A stretch of 36,667 nucleotides of DNA from an uncultured Eubacteriales bacterium (GTDB lineage: Bacteria; Bacillota; Clostridia; Oscillospirales; CAG-272). The notes beneath the pieces are model-generated. The model saw only the letters and a program-made list of their open reading frames with translations, searched no databases and was not told the origin of the DNA. How positions within the stretch are numbered: position 1 is the first letter of the stretch; the number at the start of each line of letters is the position of its first letter. This document shows positions 1-8,256 of this stretch, piece after piece. The stretch is taken from NCBI GenBank assembly GCA_934481325.1, contig CAKSPL010000003.1:1-36667 (forward strand), written 5' to 3'. A program made the position numbers and the translations under genes.

Positions 1-164
1 GAACCCAAGGCAACGCGTGAGCCGTGTAGCCGCCGTCGAAGACGGAGTCCGCAGGCGCCCGGGGGTAGCCTTTTCCTTGTTTGAAAGGCTTTGAAGGGGG
101 GGCAAGGAGGTGCCTTGCAGGGAAGGCACCTCCTTGCGTGTCCCCCTCGCGTCCCTCGCGTCCC
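1..164 (-). repeat. Mosaic intergenic repeat downstream of livF
   Basis: This is the non-coding gap at the left edge. Bases 1-31 match 36231-36261 almost exactly, and 28-55 carry the GACGG hairpin head that recurs at 19531, 26521, 31942 and 34810. Bases 67-90 hold a small AGCCTTT stem. Bases 102-137 form a long stem-loop, and 144-164 contain GGACGCGAG-type 9-bp repeats (minus strand) like those after fmt. The 1-55 part lies in the opposite orientation to the 19531 copy. Function is unknown. Confidence 0.75.
102..137 (-). terminator. Strong hairpin after livF
   Basis: A 15-bp perfect stem (102-116 with 123-137) with a 6-base loop lies 34 bp past the livF stop. It has no clear T-run on the minus strand, so it may act as an RNA-stabilising 3' stem or weak terminator rather than a canonical intrinsic terminator. 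It is also the variable-hairpin part of the mosaic repeat. Confidence 0.5.
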
Positions 165-170
165 GCGTTT

Positions 171-875
171 TTACGCGCCGAGGTAGGCGCGGCGCACGCG
201 ATCGTCGCCCGCCAGTTCTTTGGCGGGGCCGGACATTGTGATTCTGCCGTTTTCCAGCACATACGCGCGGTCCGCAACCGCCAATGCCTTTTTGGCATTC
301 TGCTCCACCAGCAACACCGTGATGCCGCTTTCGTGCATTTCCCGAATGATGGAAAACACTTCGTCCACCATAATCGGGGAAAGCCCCATAGAGGGTTCGT
401 CCATTACCACCAGCTTCGGCGCGGACATCATCGCCCGCCCCATTGCCAGCATCTGCTGTTCGCCCCCGGAAAGCGTTCCGGCAAGCTGTTTTTCGCGTTC
501 CCGCAGACGCGGAAAGCTGGCGTATACGCGTTCCAGATCGCGTGCGACACCGGCACTGTCCCGCCGGCAATACGCACCCATTGCAATATTTTCCGCCACG
601 GTCATCCTGGAAAACACGTGTCTGCCCTCCGGCACGTGAGCCAACCCCAATGCTACAATCTTATGCGGTGCCACGCGGCGCAGATCCACACCGTTATAAA
701 TGATTTCCCCGCTCTTTACGGGAATCAGTCCCGTAATCGCGTGCAGGGTCGTTGTTTTTCCGGCACCGTTTGCCCCGATGAGAGAAACAATCTCCCCGTC
801 TCCGACCTCAATCGTGACGTCCCGGATCGCTTCAATCGCGCCGTAATTTACGGTCAGATTTCTGACAGAAAGCAT
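171..875 (-). CDS. livF: Branched-chain amino acid ABC transporter, ATP-binding protein LivF
   Basis: One of two cytoplasmic ATPases that power uptake of leucine, isoleucine and valine through LivH/LivM. At 234 residues it has the usual LivF length. The sequence shows Walker A GANGAGKTT (34-42), ABC signature LSGGEQ (135-140) followed by QMLAMGRAMM, and Walker B LVVMDEP (155-161). The HEGRHVF-like stretch VPEGRHVF near residue 81-88 is typical of LivF. An AAGGAGGGG ribosome site lies 4-5 bases before the ATG. It is the last gene of the operon, 14 bp after livG. The substrate range is inferred from the family and could include related amino acids or amides. Confidence 0.96.
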   Translation of the reverse strand: MLSVRNLTVNYGAIEAIRDVTIEVGDGEIVSLIGANGAGKTTTLHAITGLIPVKSGEIIYNGVDLRRVAPHKIVALGLAHVPEGRHVFSRMTVAENIAMGAYCRRDSAGVARDLERVYASFPRLREREKQLAGTLSGGEQQMLAMGRAMMSAPKLVVMDEPSMGLSPIMVDEVFSIIREMHESGITVLLVEQNAKKALAVADRAYVLENGRITMSGPAKELAGDDRVRRAYLGA

Positions 876-889
876 TTTCTCCCCTCCTT

Positions 890-1753
890 TTATGCGTTGT
901 CCCGCCCGAGATAAGCCTCAATCACTTCCCGGTTGCGGGCAATTTCGTGCGGAAGCCCCTCGGCAATCGTCACACCGAAGCTGATGACCTGAATCCGTTC
1001 GCACACGTTCATCACCAGGCTCATATCGTGTTCAATCAGAAGAATTGCCACCCCGAACCTGTCCCGAATCACGCGGATGGCGTCCAACAATTCCGCCGTT
1101 TCGGCGGGATTCATCCCCGCCGCGGGTTCGTCCAACAACAAAACCTTCATATCCGTGGCAAGTGCGCGCGCGATTTCCAATTTGCGCTGTTGCCCATAGG
1201 GCAATTGCGTGGCGTCCAGCTCCGCTTTGTCCTCCAGGTGAAAAATCGACAGCAGCTCTCTTGCCTGTGCCTCCCGTTCCCGCTCGATTCTGCGGTATTT
1301 CGGGGTATGGAACAGGGCATCGGCAAGCCCGTAACGGTATTTGCCGCTCATTGCCACCTTGACGTTGTCCAGCACGCTCATCCCTGAAAACAGGCGGATG
1401 TTCTGAAAGGTGCGCGCAATGCCCGCGCGCACAAACTGATGGGCTTTTTTGCCGTTCATCACCTGCCCGCAAAGCGAAACCGTACCCTCCGTCGGTCGGT
1501 AGACACCCGTAAGCATATTGAATACCGTGGTTTTGCCCGCCCCGTTGGGGCCGATCAGCCCCACCAGTTCTCCTGCTTTGACGTCGATATTAAAATCGTC
1601 CACCGCTTTCAAGCCGCCGAACTGGATGCCGAGATGCACCGTCTCAAGGACGGTCTCGCCCTTCCTTGACTTCAAAAATTCCCGGTATTCGGGCGAGCAC
1701 ATTTCACTCATCGGGATTTCGCGCGTAGCTTCGGCTCTCAGCTTCTCATTCAT
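890..1753 (-). CDS. livG: Branched-chain amino acid ABC transporter, ATP-binding protein LivG
   Basis: Second ATPase of the transporter, partner of LivF. It has 287 residues, with Walker A GPNGAGKTT (68-76), a degenerate signature LPYGQQRKLEIARAL characteristic of LivG (LSYGQQR in most members), and Walker B VLLLDEPAAGMNP. The N-terminus is about 35 residues longer than typical LivG before the conserved LGIQFGGLKAV. This start is supported by a GGAGGG site 8 bases upstream and by an 8-bp overlap with the end of livM, which suggests translational coupling. An internal ATG (M15) is a weaker alternative. Function is assigned from the family and the operon. Confidence 0.96.
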   Translation of the reverse strand: MNEKLRAEATREIPMSEMCSPEYREFLKSRKGETVLETVHLGIQFGGLKAVDDFNIDVKAGELVGLIGPNGAGKTTVFNMLTGVYRPTEGTVSLCGQVMNGKKAHQFVRAGIARTFQNIRLFSGMSVLDNVKVAMSGKYRYGLADALFHTPKYRRIEREREAQARELLSIFHLEDKAELDATQLPYGQQRKLEIARALATDMKVLLLDEPAAGMNPAETAELLDAIRVIRDRFGVAILLIEHDMSLVMNVCERIQVISFGVTIAEGLPHEIARNREVIEAYLGRDNA

Positions 1754-2891
1754 CGTTTTCGCCCTCCGTTGCGGGGGATTTTTGTTTTTTCAGAGCTTTT
1801 ACGCGCGCCGGAAGAATTTTCACAAAATGCGGCAGATTGCAAAGTCCGCGGTAAAGCGAAATTTCCCCGGTGCCGAAAATTCCGCGCGGGCGGAACATCA
1901 CAAACACAATCAGCACCAGCGCGTATAACAGCATCGGAAATTTGGCAAGCGCACCGAGCACCGGCACGCCGGCGGGGATTTTGGTAATGAGATTGTTGAG
2001 TGCCACCATCCCCACACCGGCAACCACGGAGCCGGTAAGCGACCCCATTCCGCCCAGCACCACCATCACCACGATGAAAATGCTGTTGTAAATACTGCTG
2101 TTGGAAAACGCAAAGCTGGAGGTGGTGAGCGAGGAAACCGAGGCGGCGTAAAGCACCCCGGCAACGCCCGCGAAAAATGCCGAAAAGACAAAGCCGAGCA
2201 CCTTGAAAAAGCTGATGTTCAGCCCCGAAGCGGCGGCGGCAATGCTGTCATCCCGAATGCTTTTCAGTGCGCGCCCGTAACGGGAACGGATGAAATCCGC
2301 CATCAGGGCAAGGCACCCCGCGGTAATCAGCACGATGAGGGGAAGAAATTTCATCTGCAATTTGGTGGGGATATACAGCCCGCATTTTTCGCGGTACAGC
2401 ACCGAACCCGCCACGTTGTTCAGAACGTTGGTCACAATCAGCCCGAAGCCGAGCGTGATAATGGCAAGGTAGTCACCCTTCAGCCGAAGGGCGGGCATTC
2501 CCACCGCAAAGCCGACCAGTGCCGCCCCCAGACCGCCGATGAGGATGCACACGAAAAAGGCCGCAAGATACCCTGCATCCGAGGCGGCGGAAAACACCCC
2601 TGCCGCCTTGAAGCGGTTGGCGAAAAAGGTGCCGAGATACGCCCCCACCGCCATAAACCCCATATGCCCCAGTGCCAGCTGACCCATAAAGCCCATCGTG
2701 ATATTGAGCGATGCCGCCATCAGGGCAAACACACTGCAGCTCCAGATCAGGCTGACCGTGGCGTTTTTGGTGGCGGTAAGCGTCACCAACAGCACCAGCA
2801 GTGCCACCGCCGCCAGATTGACGAGGGGTGCAAACAGATTTTTCTTTCGCACAAGAAGGGAGTTTTCCGGCAGATAAATTTTTTCGTTCAT
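1746..2891 (-). CDS. livM: Branched-chain amino acid ABC transporter permease LivM
   Basis: Membrane permease forming the translocation path with LivH. It has 381 residues and multiple hydrophobic helices. Conserved features include GQLALGHMGFMAVGAY near the N-terminus, GLNISFFKVLGFVFSAFFAGVAG in the second half (the ATPase coupling region) and GGMGSLTGSVVAG near the C-terminus. The tail after about residue 335 is basic and cytoplasmic-looking. The start codon overlaps the livH stop (ATGA), and the end overlaps livG by 8 bp, so translation of the three genes is probably coupled. Confidence 0.95.
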   Translation of the reverse strand: MNEKIYLPENSLLVRKKNLFAPLVNLAAVALLVLLVTLTATKNATVSLIWSCSVFALMAASLNITMGFMGQLALGHMGFMAVGAYLGTFFANRFKAAGVFSAASDAGYLAAFFVCILIGGLGAALVGFAVGMPALRLKGDYLAIITLGFGLIVTNVLNNVAGSVLYREKCGLYIPTKLQMKFLPLIVLITAGCLALMADFIRSRYGRALKSIRDDSIAAAASGLNISFFKVLGFVFSAFFAGVAGVLYAASVSSLTTSSFAFSNSSIYNSIFIVVMVVLGGMGSLTGSVVAGVGMVALNNLITKIPAGVPVLGALAKFPMLLYALVLIVFVMFRPRGIFGTGEISLYRGLCNLPHFVKILPARVKALKKQKSPATEGENDE

Positions 2892-3790
2892 ACCTTCTCA
2901 CTCTCCTTCTTTCCAAGCAACCCGGAGGGCTTGACCAAAAGCACCAGCACCAGCACCGCGTACACCAGTGCGTCCACGTAATTGCTCACGCCGGGAATCA
3001 CCTTGGCAACCGATTCCAGCACGCCGATTACCAGCCCCCCGACCATTGCGCCGGGCAGACTGCCGATGCCGCCGAGAACGGCGGCAACGAACGCCTTCAG
3101 CCCCGGATTTGCCCCGAGCGTAGGATTGACCAACCCCTGGTTGTTGCAATACGCCACGGCGGCAAATGCGGCAAGTGCCGCGCCGATGGCAAAGGTAGCA
3201 AGAATCGTGCGGTTGGCGTTCACACCCGAAACGATTGCCGCCTCCTTATCCTCCGAAACCGCGCGCATCGCGCGCCCGAGGCGGGTTTTTTGCACCAGCA
3301 GAACCAGCCCCGCCATCAGTCCCGCGCTCACGCCCACCGTAATCAGCGTGGTATAGGGAATGACAATCGCTCCCGCGCCGATTCCGCCGGTGGGGAAGAA
3401 GCTCCTGCCAAAGCTTTTGGAGGTTGCCGAGAAAAAGACCTGTGCCAGGTTTTCCAACAGCAGACTCATCCCGATGGCGGTGATGAGTGCCGACATTCCG
3501 GTGCCGCGTTTGCGCACCGGGCGGTAGGCAATCAGCTCCACCGCCACGCCGACGGCGGCACAGGTCACCACCGCGCCGATTACGGTCAGCCACGCGGGCA
3601 GACCGACGGAAACGAAAACCGGCATCAGATAAAACATCGTATATCCGCCCACCATCAGAAAATCCCCGTGGGCAAAGTTAATCAGCCGGATAATGCCGTA
3701 TACCATCGTGTAGCCGAGCGCAATCAGCGCGTAAATGCTGCCGATTCCAAGCCCGATGATTACGGCGTATAAAAATGCGGACGCGGACAT
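2888..3790 (-). CDS. livH: Branched-chain amino acid ABC transporter permease LivH
   Basis: Second membrane permease, 300 residues, highly hydrophobic. It shows the family features GSIYALIALGYTMVYGIIRLINFAHGDFLMVG at the N-terminus (GLxYALxALGLxLxYG...NFAHGxF type), RAVSEDKEAAIVSGVN in the cytoplasmic ATPase-coupling loop, and GGIGSLPGAMVGG near the end. The ribosome site AAGGAAGGAG lies 8 bases before the ATG. It is separated from livK by 73 bp containing a hairpin followed by a T-run, which may lower permease expression relative to the binding protein. Confidence 0.95.
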   Translation of the reverse strand: MSASAFLYAVIIGLGIGSIYALIALGYTMVYGIIRLINFAHGDFLMVGGYTMFYLMPVFVSVGLPAWLTVIGAVVTCAAVGVAVELIAYRPVRKRGTGMSALITAIGMSLLLENLAQVFFSATSKSFGRSFFPTGGIGAGAIVIPYTTLITVGVSAGLMAGLVLLVQKTRLGRAMRAVSEDKEAAIVSGVNANRTILATFAIGAALAAFAAVAYCNNQGLVNPTLGANPGLKAFVAAVLGGIGSLPGAMVGGLVIGVLESVAKVIPGVSNYVDALVYAVLVLVLLVKPSGLLGKKESEKV

Positions 3791-3813
3791 ATGGCGTCTC
3801 CTTCCTTTTGTGT

Positions 3814-3848
3814 AAAAACGGCGGACTGCCGGGAAAAGCAGCCCGCCG
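3814..3848 (-). terminator. Attenuator-like terminator between livK and livH
   Basis: On the minus strand, just after the livK stop, an 11-bp GC-rich stem (3838-3848 with 3819-3829, one G-T wobble) is followed at once by TTTTTA (3813-3818). This is a canonical intrinsic terminator. Partial read-through would produce more binding protein than permease and ATPase, a common arrangement in solute-binding ABC operons. Confidence 0.75.
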
Positions 3849-3863
3849 ATCGGAATCGGTCTG

Positions 3864-5066
3864 TCAGTTTGCTTTCAGTGTCTCCACATATTTGAGTTCC
3901 ACTGCCGCAGTTTCACTGTTGTAGCGATACTTCATAATCACCACGTCCTTTACGGGGGTGCCGGTATCGTCCAGCGTGAAGTTGCCGGTTACGCCGTTCA
4001 GGGAGCTGCCGTCCATTGCCGCTTTGATGGCGGCACCCGTCAGCGTACCCGCATCCCCGGAACCGTTCAGGGCTTTTTCAATGGCGTTGGCAAGCATATA
4101 GGTCGCGTCATAGGCGAGAGCCGAGAACGCGGTGGGGTTCTCCCCGAATTTTGCCTTGTAACCGGAAATGAAGTTTACCACCTTTTCGTCGGCAGATTCC
4201 GCCGAATAGTGATTGGTGAAATAAACGTTGTCATAGGCGGCAAGCTGATCCTTTTTCATATAATCCTGCACGCCGTCGTATCCGTCCGCGCCCATAATGA
4301 TGCCCTGAAAGCCCGCCGCGCGCGCCTGTGGCACAATCAGAGTGCCGATTGCCTCATAATAGTAGGGGGCAAAGAGGAAGCCGTCGGCTCCCACCGCCGC
4401 CTTCACTTTCTGCATCTGGGTTTCAAACGACACCTCGTCCTTGATGGTAGGGGAGGTTTCGGTAATCTTGACCGTAATCCCCAGCCGTTCGCATTCCGCC
4501 TTGAAGGCGTTGTACACGCCGGTGGAATAATCACTGTCCAGTGCGTAAAGTGCGGCAACCTCGGTTTTGCCGAGCTTTTGCGCATAACGCGCCGCCATCA
4601 CGCCCTGATAGGAATCCTCAAAGCAGGAGCGGAACACATAATCGGAGGCGGTGGTAATCTGATCACCGGTGGCGGAGGGCGTTACCATCACGATTTCGTT
4701 CTCGTTTGCCACCGAGGTCACGGCGGAGGTGGTGCCGGTGATCACCGGACCGACCACGGCGTGAATGCCCGCGTCAAGCAGTGCGTTCATCCCCGCCAGC
4801 GCGGTATTCACGTCTCCCACGGTGTCCTTTTCCACCAGCTCAATCGTAAAGCCGCCAAGCAGCCCGCTGTTCGCGTTGATCTCCTCAACCGCCATTTTTA
4901 CGCCCTTTTCCACCGAGGTGCCGTAAACGGCAACCGCGCCGGTAAGGGGAGCAATCAGCCCGATTTTAATGACCTTTGCGTCATCTTCCTTCTTGCAGGC
5001 TGCGAACGCGGCAAGGCATCCCGCAACCATCAGTACCGCCAAAACAACCGAAACGACTTTTCTCAC
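3864..5066 (-). CDS. livK: Branched-chain amino acid ABC transporter substrate-binding lipoprotein LivK
   Basis: Extracytoplasmic binding protein (periplasmic-binding fold type I) delivering substrate to LivH/LivM. The GTG at 5064-5066 is preferred because AAAGGAG sits 7 bases upstream, giving 400 residues. The in-frame ATG at 5085-5087 (407 residues) has no ribosome site. A lipoprotein signal follows the basic start, with candidate lipobox cysteines in VAGC and AFAAC; the second, followed by KKEDD, gives the more usual mature N-terminus. The body begins KIGLIAPLTGAVAVYG and includes AVVGPVITGTTSAVTSVANENE, typical of the LivJ/K family. It is the first gene of the operon, downstream of a strong promoter. 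The exact ligand cannot be read from sequence. Confidence 0.93.
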   Translation of the reverse strand: MRKVVSVVLAVLMVAGCLAAFAACKKEDDAKVIKIGLIAPLTGAVAVYGTSVEKGVKMAVEEINANSGLLGGFTIELVEKDTVGDVNTALAGMNALLDAGIHAVVGPVITGTTSAVTSVANENEIVMVTPSATGDQITTASDYVFRSCFEDSYQGVMAARYAQKLGKTEVAALYALDSDYSTGVYNAFKAECERLGITVKITETSPTIKDEVSFETQMQKVKAAVGADGFLFAPYYYEAIGTLIVPQARAAGFQGIIMGADGYDGVQDYMKKDQLAAYDNVYFTNHYSAESADEKVVNFISGYKAKFGENPTAFSALAYDATYMLANAIEKALNGSGDAGTLTGAAIKAAMDGSSLNGVTGNFTLDDTGTPVKDVVIMKYRYNSETAAVELKYVETLKAN

Positions 5067-5135
5067 GGCTTTGCTCCTTTTTCTCATGATATATAAAGCG
5101 GGGGGTTCCCGCCGCTTTTTAGGTGTAATGAAAAG

Positions 5136-5164
5136 ATTATAATCGATTTCCCCGGATTATTCAA
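5136..5164 (-). promoter_or_regulatory. Sigma-A promoter of the liv operon
   Basis: Minus strand: -35 TTGAAT (5159-5164), 17-bp spacer, -10 TATAAT (5136-5141). Transcription would start near 5129, leaving a leader of about 60 bases that contains an imperfect GC-rich hairpin (about 5092-5120). No known riboswitch was recognised in that leader. The spacing and both hexamers fit the sigma-A consensus closely. Confidence 0.85.
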
Positions 5165-5318
5165 TAGTCATTTTGCACAAATTTGCGTCTTCGGGCTTGA
5201 CTTTTGCAATTTTTTTTGAAAATCCTGCCGATTTTCCCGCCCGCGTTTGGATTTTGCGCCGATTTTTGCAGGATTCGGAAAGAAAAACGGCAAAACAAGA
5301 CCCGTCCCGTTTGCCCCT

Positions 5319-5347
5319 TTGCAAAAATTGCGGAAATATGCTATACT
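5319..5347 (+). promoter_or_regulatory. Sigma-A promoter of the YgiQ gene
   Basis: Plus strand: -35 TTGCAA (5319-5324), 17-bp spacer, -10 TATACT (5342-5347), giving a leader of about 45 bases before the ATG at 5400. It diverges from the liv promoter. The intervening stretch 5165-5318 holds no gene and no other clear signal. Confidence 0.75.
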
Positions 5348-5399
5348 GTGGTCAGAATCCGTAAAAATCGCCGGGTACCGCGGCGGGGGGGAAAGAACG

Positions 5400-7547
5400 A
5401 TGGGAACCGAAAAAACAACGCAAAAAGGAGCCGCCGGCTTTCTGCCGGTTACGGCAAAAGAAGTCCGGGAACGCGGCTGGGACGCGCCGGATTTCGTCTA
5501 CGTCACCGGAGATGCCTATGTGGATCACCCATCCTTCGGGGTGGCAATCATTTCCCGCGTGCTGGAAAACGCGGGATTCCGGGTGGCGATTCTCGCCCAG
5601 CCGGACTATCGGAGCGCGGACGATTTCCGCCGTTTCGGCAAACCGCGCCTCGGGTTTCTGGTCACCTCCGGCAACATTGACTCGATGGTGGCGCACTACA
5701 CCGCCGCCAAACGCCGCCGCTCCAAGGATTACTATTCCCCCGGCGGCGTGATGGGCAAACGCCCCGATCGCGCGGTAATCGTATACTGCAACCGCATCCG
5801 GGAGGCGTACGGTGACGTGCCGATCATCCTCGGGGGGCTGGAGGCGTCGCTCCGCCGCTTTGCGCATTATGACTATTGGGAGGATCGGGTGCGCCGTTCG
5901 GTGCTGATTGACTCCAAGGCGGATCTCCTCACCTACGGGATGGGGGAAAAAATCCTCGTGCGGGTGGCGCAATTGCTGGAAAAGGGCGTTCCGGTGCGCA
6001 AAATCCGCGACGTGCGCGGCACCGTGTGGGTCGGAAAGCCGGAGGACACGGTGCATTTTCCCGTGGCGGCGGAATTTGATTTTGACCGCCTGAAAACCGA
6101 TAAACGCTACTATGCCGAGGCTTTCGGCGTGCAGTACCGCAATCAGGACGCCATCACGGGCAAGGCGATTACCGAACGGTACGGCGACCGGTTGCTGGTA
6201 CAGAATCCCCCGATGCCGCCCCTGGAGCGGGAGGAATTGGACGCGGTTTACGCGCTCCCATACGAGAGAACCTATCACCCGATGTACGAAAAGGAGGGCG
6301 GCGTGCCCGCCATCGAGGAGGTGCGTTTTTCGGTCACGCACAACCGCGGGTGCTACGGGGCGTGCAATTTCTGCGCGCTGGCGTTTCATCAGGGGCGCAC
6401 CGTGCGCTCCCGCAGTATCGCAAGCGTGGTGGAGGAAGTGAAAAAAATCACGGCAATGCCCGACTTCAAGGGCTACGTCCACGACGTGGGCGGTCCCACC
6501 GCCAACTTCCGCCGCCCGGCGTGTGACAAACAGCTCACCGCCGGGGTCTGCACCAACCGCAAATGTCTTGCCCCCACCCCGTGTAAAAATCTGATTGTGG
6601 ATCACAGTGAGTATGTGGAATTGCTCCGCGCGGTGGAACGCGTGCCGGGTGTGAAAAAGGTGTTTATCCGCTCCGGCATCCGGTTTGATTACCTGATGCT
6701 GGACAGGGACGAGACCTTTTTCCGCAAGCTGGTAAGCGACCATATCAGCGGACAATTGAAGGTTGCGCCGGAGCATTGCGCCGACCGCGTGCTGGACGCG
6801 ATGGGCAAGCCGCATTTCGGGGTGTATACCGCCTTCCGCCGCCGCTTTTTCGAGCTGACGCGGGAAATCGGAAAGGAGCAGTATCTGGTGCCGTATCTGA
6901 TGTCCAGCCACCCGGGCAGTACCCTTGCCGACGCGGTCACGCTTGCCGAATGTCTGCATCGCGACCATTATGCGCCCGAGCAGGTGCAGGACTACTATCC
7001 CACCCCCGGCACCGCGTCCACGGTCATGTATTACACGGGAATCGACCCCCTAAGCGGTAAGCCCGTGTTCGTGCCGACCGACTATCACGAAAAGCAGCTG
7101 CAACGCGCACTGTTGCAGTTCAACCGCCCGCAGAACGCAGACGCCGTGCGGGAAGCCCTGCGTGCGGCGGGGAGGGGCGACCTGATCGGGTATGACGAGC
7201 AGTGCCTCGTGCGCCCGGAAAAAAGCGCATATCCCCCCACACGCGATGAGAAACGGCGAAATTCCCCCCGCGGAAAATCCGAAAAATCCGACCGGGAGGG
7301 GAGAGCTTTCAAGCCCGCCGACGGCAGAAAACCCGCCGACAAGCCAATGCACGCCAACGCGGCAAAACGCACCGACGCAAACCCGCGCGCGGGAGCAAGC
7401 ACGCGATTCCCAAACCCGCAAAGCGGCGGCAAAGCGCAGTTTGGCGGCAAAGCGCAGGGCAACAGCAAACCGCAAAACCGCAACGCCCCGCAAAGCGGCG
7501 GAAAGGCGCAGTTTGGCGGCAAAACACGAAATAGCAAGAAAGCGTAG
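5400..7547 (+). CDS. YgiQ family radical SAM protein (UPF0313)
   Basis: A 715-residue radical SAM protein of the YgiQ family; its biochemical role is not established. The start at 5400 matches the family N-terminus (FLPVT...ERGWDAPDFVYVTGDAYVDHPSFG) and follows a purine-rich GGGGGGAAAG; an upstream in-frame ATG at 5247 precedes the promoter and is rejected. The 4Fe-4S cysteines are C318, C322 and C325 in CYGACNFC. The conserved VHDVGGPTANF stretch and later cysteine-rich TAGVCTNRKCLAPTPCKNL are also typical. From about residue 605 the C-terminus becomes a basic low-complexity tail of about 110 residues, with QSGGKAQFGGK occurring twice (72-bp spacing, 7419 and 7491). The gene stands alone, ending in a strong terminator. 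Confidence 0.93.
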   Translation: MGTEKTTQKGAAGFLPVTAKEVRERGWDAPDFVYVTGDAYVDHPSFGVAIISRVLENAGFRVAILAQPDYRSADDFRRFGKPRLGFLVTSGNIDSMVAHYTAAKRRRSKDYYSPGGVMGKRPDRAVIVYCNRIREAYGDVPIILGGLEASLRRFAHYDYWEDRVRRSVLIDSKADLLTYGMGEKILVRVAQLLEKGVPVRKIRDVRGTVWVGKPEDTVHFPVAAEFDFDRLKTDKRYYAEAFGVQYRNQDAITGKAITERYGDRLLVQNPPMPPLEREELDAVYALPYERTYHPMYEKEGGVPAIEEVRFSVTHNRGCYGACNFCALAFHQGRTVRSRSIASVVEEVKKITAMPDFKGYVHDVGGPTANFRRPACDKQLTAGVCTNRKCLAPTPCKNLIVDHSEYVELLRAVERVPGVKKVFIRSGIRFDYLMLDRDETFFRKLVSDHISGQLKVAPEHCADRVLDAMGKPHFGVYTAFRRRFFELTREIGKEQYLVPYLMSSHPGSTLADAVTLAECLHRDHYAPEQVQDYYPTPGTASTVMYYTGIDPLSGKPVFVPTDYHEKQLQRALLQFNRPQNADAVREALRAAGRGDLIGYDEQCLVRPEKSAYPPTRDEKRRNSPRGKSEKSDREGRAFKPADGRKPADKPMHANAAKRTDANPRAGASTRFPNPQSGGKAQFGGKAQGNSKPQNRNAPQSGGKAQFGGKTRNSKKA

Positions 7548-7585
7548 TTTAGCGAGAAGCCACAGAGCGAAAAAGCGCAGTATAC

Positions 7586-7629
7586 AAAATCCCCGCAGGG
7601 GTTCCGCGGAACCCCTGCGGGGATTTTTT
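7586..7629 (+). terminator. Intrinsic terminator after the YgiQ gene
   Basis: A 21-bp perfect palindrome (7586-7606 with 7607-7627), very GC-rich in the middle, leads into a T-run (7624-7629). It lies 38 bp past the stop codon. The flanking A and T runs mean it could also terminate in the other direction. Confidence 0.9.
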
Positions 7630-8016
7630 AATGCAGAATTTAGCGGAAAACGCGGTTTGACAAAAACGCAGACCGCGAAAGCCAAAACGAGCGCGTTTCT
7701 TTCCGCGCGCCAAATCCCGCGTGCCACACTCACCGCCTGCGCCGCACCGCGCCTGCCCCCCCTCGCTCCGCGCCACTCTCGCCGTGCCACACCCGCCTCC
7801 TGCACCGCACCGCGCTACCGCACGCCAAATCCCGCACCAATCTTCGTGCGAAATCTATGAAAAACTGCGCAAACCCGCTTAAATCCACGGAAAAGCGCAA
7901 GAAACCTGTGCAAAACTCGCGCCAATCCTCCGCGTTTCGCCGCCTCCCGCGCCGCGCTACCGCGCGCCAAATCCCACGCACTACCCGCACCCGCAATACT
8001 ACCGCGCGCCATCTGC
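7630..8016. other. Gene-free stretch with degenerate CGCCAAATCCC repeats
   Basis: About 390 bp between two terminators with no convincing gene. A motif close to CTACCGCGCGCCAAATCCC recurs at 7703-7720, 7815-7835, 7957-7977 and, shortened, at 7998-8015. The bases are strongly C-biased on the plus strand. Open frames here (for example 7857-8081) have arginine/threonine-rich shadow composition, lack ribosome sites, and one runs through the following terminator. It could be a degraded gene, a repeat block or a non-coding RNA; none can be proven. Confidence 0.5.
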
Positions 8017-8051
8017 GCCGCGCCGCCCCGATGGGGTGGCGCGGCTTTTTT
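8017..8051 (+). terminator. Intrinsic terminator with no obvious upstream gene
   Basis: A 13-bp GC stem (8017-8029 with 8033-8045, one G-T wobble) and 3-base loop are followed by TTTTTT (8046-8051). It lies 420 bp past the YgiQ terminator, so either it backs that one up or it ends an unrecognised transcript in 7630-8016. Confidence 0.88.
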
Positions 8052-8170
8052 GCCGGAATCCGTCAAATTTTTGGCGAATAAAACGAAATTAGTCAAATAC
8101 AACGTTTATTTTTGTGCAGGTTGAACAGCGAAAAGGACAAAATTTGTTCAAAATTCCATTCAGAAAAGCA

Positions 8171-8199
8171 TTGTTTTTTCGGATGTTTTCGTGTATAAT
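8171..8199 (+). promoter_or_regulatory. Sigma-A promoter of the glycogen operon
   Basis: -35 TTGTTT (8171-8176), 17-bp spacer, -10 TATAAT (8194-8199), about 57 bases before the glgB start. The region 8052-8170 is AT-richer and holds no gene. No operator or riboswitch was recognised. Confidence 0.75.
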
Positions 8200-8256
8200 A
8201 AAATTATATCCGTATGTCCATTAAATTCGTAATCAATAAAAGGGAAGGAAGTCGGT

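Noticed and set aside
5067..5135. Amino-acid responsive riboswitch in the liv leader
   Set aside because: The leader is only about 60 bases with one imperfect hairpin and matches no riboswitch pattern I know.
5352..6968. 538-residue minus-strand frame inside the YgiQ gene
   Set aside because: YgiQ carries catalytic motifs in the other strand; this frame has none.
7050..7805. Minus-strand frames over the YgiQ tail and following gap
   Set aside because: Ala/Arg/Cys-rich repeats that mirror the low-complexity tail and cross the terminator; no ribosome site.
7857..8081. 74-residue frame before the glg promoter
   Set aside because: No ribosome site, biased Arg/Thr composition, and it reads through the terminator at 8017-8051.
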